A DNA stretch of 64,000 nucleotides. It comes from Pseudoscleropodium purum. Its lineage: Eukaryota > Streptophyta > Bryopsida > Hypnales > Brachytheciaceae. The stretch covers positions 932,501 through 996,500 of the forward strand of contig OZ017801.1 in the NCBI GenBank assembly GCA_963969395.1, in the 5' to 3' direction. Shown one piece after another: positions 62,508 through 64,000 of the stretch. A program made the translations under genes and the position numbers. The notes below the pieces were generated by a model. It saw nothing but the letters and a program-made list of their open reading frames with translations, searched no databases and was not told the DNA's origin. The stretch's first letter is position 1. Each line of letters starts with the position of its first letter.

Positions 62508-63405
62508 TAACCCCTAAAGGACCAAGCTCTTTTTTTTGCCAAAAAACATTCAAAACTCCCATTTCTATAGCATAAGGTAAAAAAAATTAATTTTTTTTTT
62601 TTCACATCTAACCATAGGATATTATACCTATCTAATATGAAAATGTGTGGAAAAAATTTCAAGATTTTTGACAGCATAGATTGCAAGATATCTACATTTA
62701 AAGTAGAAAAAACAAGTTTTTAAGCACATTGCGGGGCTAGATTTTTTGACTTTGAACATTTTTAACTTAAATTTTTTGCACTACAGAGTTTTGAGCTTTA
62801 AATATTTATGGTATATAATTAAGTTGAGAGTCTAGGAAAAAAAATAATAATTCAAAAAAACTTAATTTTATTCTTTAAAAAATTGTTAAGTAGAAGTAGG
62901 TATGAGATAGAAGGAAAATCTAAATTATTAATATCTCAAAAATGGAAGTAAAATGCACTAATCTCAATAGTGAGATTGCTCTAGCAAGCAAGATAAACCA
63001 TGCAAAACTTTATTTTTGAAAAAATTGTAAAAATTGCATTCAGAAATGAATCCTATAAGTTATTTTTTCAAGAAGATGCTCTAATTGCCTAAAAAACAAG
63101 ATTGTCGATAATTTTCTCTTAAAAAATCCAATTGGAATGAATCAAAGATTTCCATGTACACAAAAATATAATCTATGAGGGAAAAAAAAAAATTGAATTT
63201 TAAAATTCTTTTTGCTCCCCTCATCCCCTATTTTGAGTTTATTTGGGCATACCTTTTGTTCCCGGGCACTAATTGGAAAAAAATTATACTCCATGAAGCT
63301 AATCAATTTTTTTACCTTCAAAAAATCAAAAAATAATTTTAGCCCATAGATACCTATCTGAAATCCCATTTGTCCCTCGAAGGGACAATAGTCCTTTAGG
63401 GGTTA
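62508..63405 (+). mobile_element. TTAA-type TIR element, best-preserved copy
   Basis: Termini TTAACCCCTAAAGGACCAAG and GTCCTTTAGGGGTTAA give a 16-bp perfect inverted repeat counting the TTAA. 898 bp including both TTAA. No reading frame for a transposase, so non-autonomous. A TTAA target with CCC-starting ends is the signature of piggyBac-type elements; the palindromic TTAA fits no 3-bp Harbinger target reading. TAGC also flanks both sides (62504-62507 and 63406-63409), so a 4-bp duplication outside a TTAA-starting repeat is the alternative. Confidence 0.85.
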
Positions 63406-63523
63406 ATAGCAAATTTCTTACTTACACAATAGTAGTAGATTGAGCTAGGTGTCCGTAGCATTTTTCCAACCAAGCTAGCCAACCATTTTCTCTTTTGGAA
63501 TGCAAGAACTAATACAATTTAAC

Positions 63524-64000
63524 CCCTAACGGTCAAGAGACTATGTTTTCACCCAAAACACTCCAAAGTTGCCATTTTTGAAACAAGCATCAAATTTTTA
63601 ATGAAATTTTTTTTGGACACATGTAACTCTAGGATCTTGTAGTAAAATATTTCGAAAAGATGTGGAAAAAATTTCAAAATTTTCCACATTGTAGATTGCA
63701 AGATATTAACGTTTGAAGTGACAAAAACCATTTTTTTGACCCTGTAAAAATATGGGTAGTTGCACTTCACAAGGTCACATTTTTATGAAAAATTGTCCAA
63801 AATGATGGTTACTCTATGGATTCATTATTCAAGGCAAGTTGTCTACATGCTTAAAAATATTAAGATCATTTGGAATTGCACAACATATAGGAAAAAAATA
63901 GTAAATAGAAAGAAGTACAAAGTGATTCAAAACATTAAATTGTTAAGAATTTAGTTATGGAATTGAAAAATTCCAATCCCAATGGTAGTAATGTAGTAAT
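63524..64000 (+). mobile_element. TTAA-type TIR element, cut by window end
   Basis: Begins TTAACCCCTAACGGTCAAG and continues with CCAAAGTTGCCATTTTTG and ATTGCAAGATATTAACG, as in the other copies. The right end lies outside the window. Confidence 0.8.

Noticed and set aside
62508..63405. Harbinger/Tourist reading of the TTAA elements
   Set aside because: Harbinger makes direct 3-bp TTA or TAA duplications; splitting the ends that way gives TTA on one side and TAA on the other, which is not a direct repeat.

Overview
This is plant nuclear DNA: intron-split genes with GT-AG junctions, an AT-rich background and abundant decayed transposons. The heavy-metal-associated (HMA) protein with a long low-complexity arm, and the mix of Tc1-like, DDE, hAT, CACTA and LINE relics, suit a non-seed land plant, perhaps a bryophyte. 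That placement is an inference; no species is claimed.

Only three convincing host genes are present, all in the first 16 kb. (1) 939-2388 (+) is a four-exon gene for a 311-residue protein resembling the DUF3598 family. (2) 5320-7643 (+) is a two-exon gene for a 638-residue protein with an N-terminal 8-residue repeat array, one HMA metal-binding domain (MxCxxC) and three RMPSF motifs. (3) 13946-15577 (-) is a two-exon gene for 20S proteasome subunit alpha type-1 (PAF family), complete except that its start codon is out of frame by one base. They look like unrelated housekeeping or plant-specific genes with their own promoters.

From about 16 kb to the end the window is essentially transposon graveyard. 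One family dominates: roughly 0.9-kb elements with termini TTAACCCCTAAAGG...CCTTTAGGGGTTAA, in both orientations, at least a dozen copies or fragments, with two intact-ended copies (60184-61117 and 62508-63405). The TTAA/CCC ends look like those of piggyBac-type elements, which would be unusual in a plant. Other elements are a LINE (minus, 44.1 to 38.8 kb) interrupted by one of these copies, a dead Tc1-like transposase (31.2-32.2 kb), an intron-containing DDE transposase relic (45.2-46.3 kb), a hAT-type transposase tail (54.2-54.7 kb), a small CACTA-type MITE (48.45 kb), a GC-rich hAT-type MITE with a perfect 8-bp target duplication nested inside a TTAA element (56.2 kb), several foldback elements, two tRNA-like SINE candidates, tandem repeats and microsatellites.

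A near-perfect hairpin at 29.0-29.17 kb is a candidate small-RNA precursor or young foldback element. GC-rich islands at 26.4-27.0, 28.7-29.0, 35.2-36.3 and 61.6-61.9 kb stand out from the background, but no coding content could be recognised in them.
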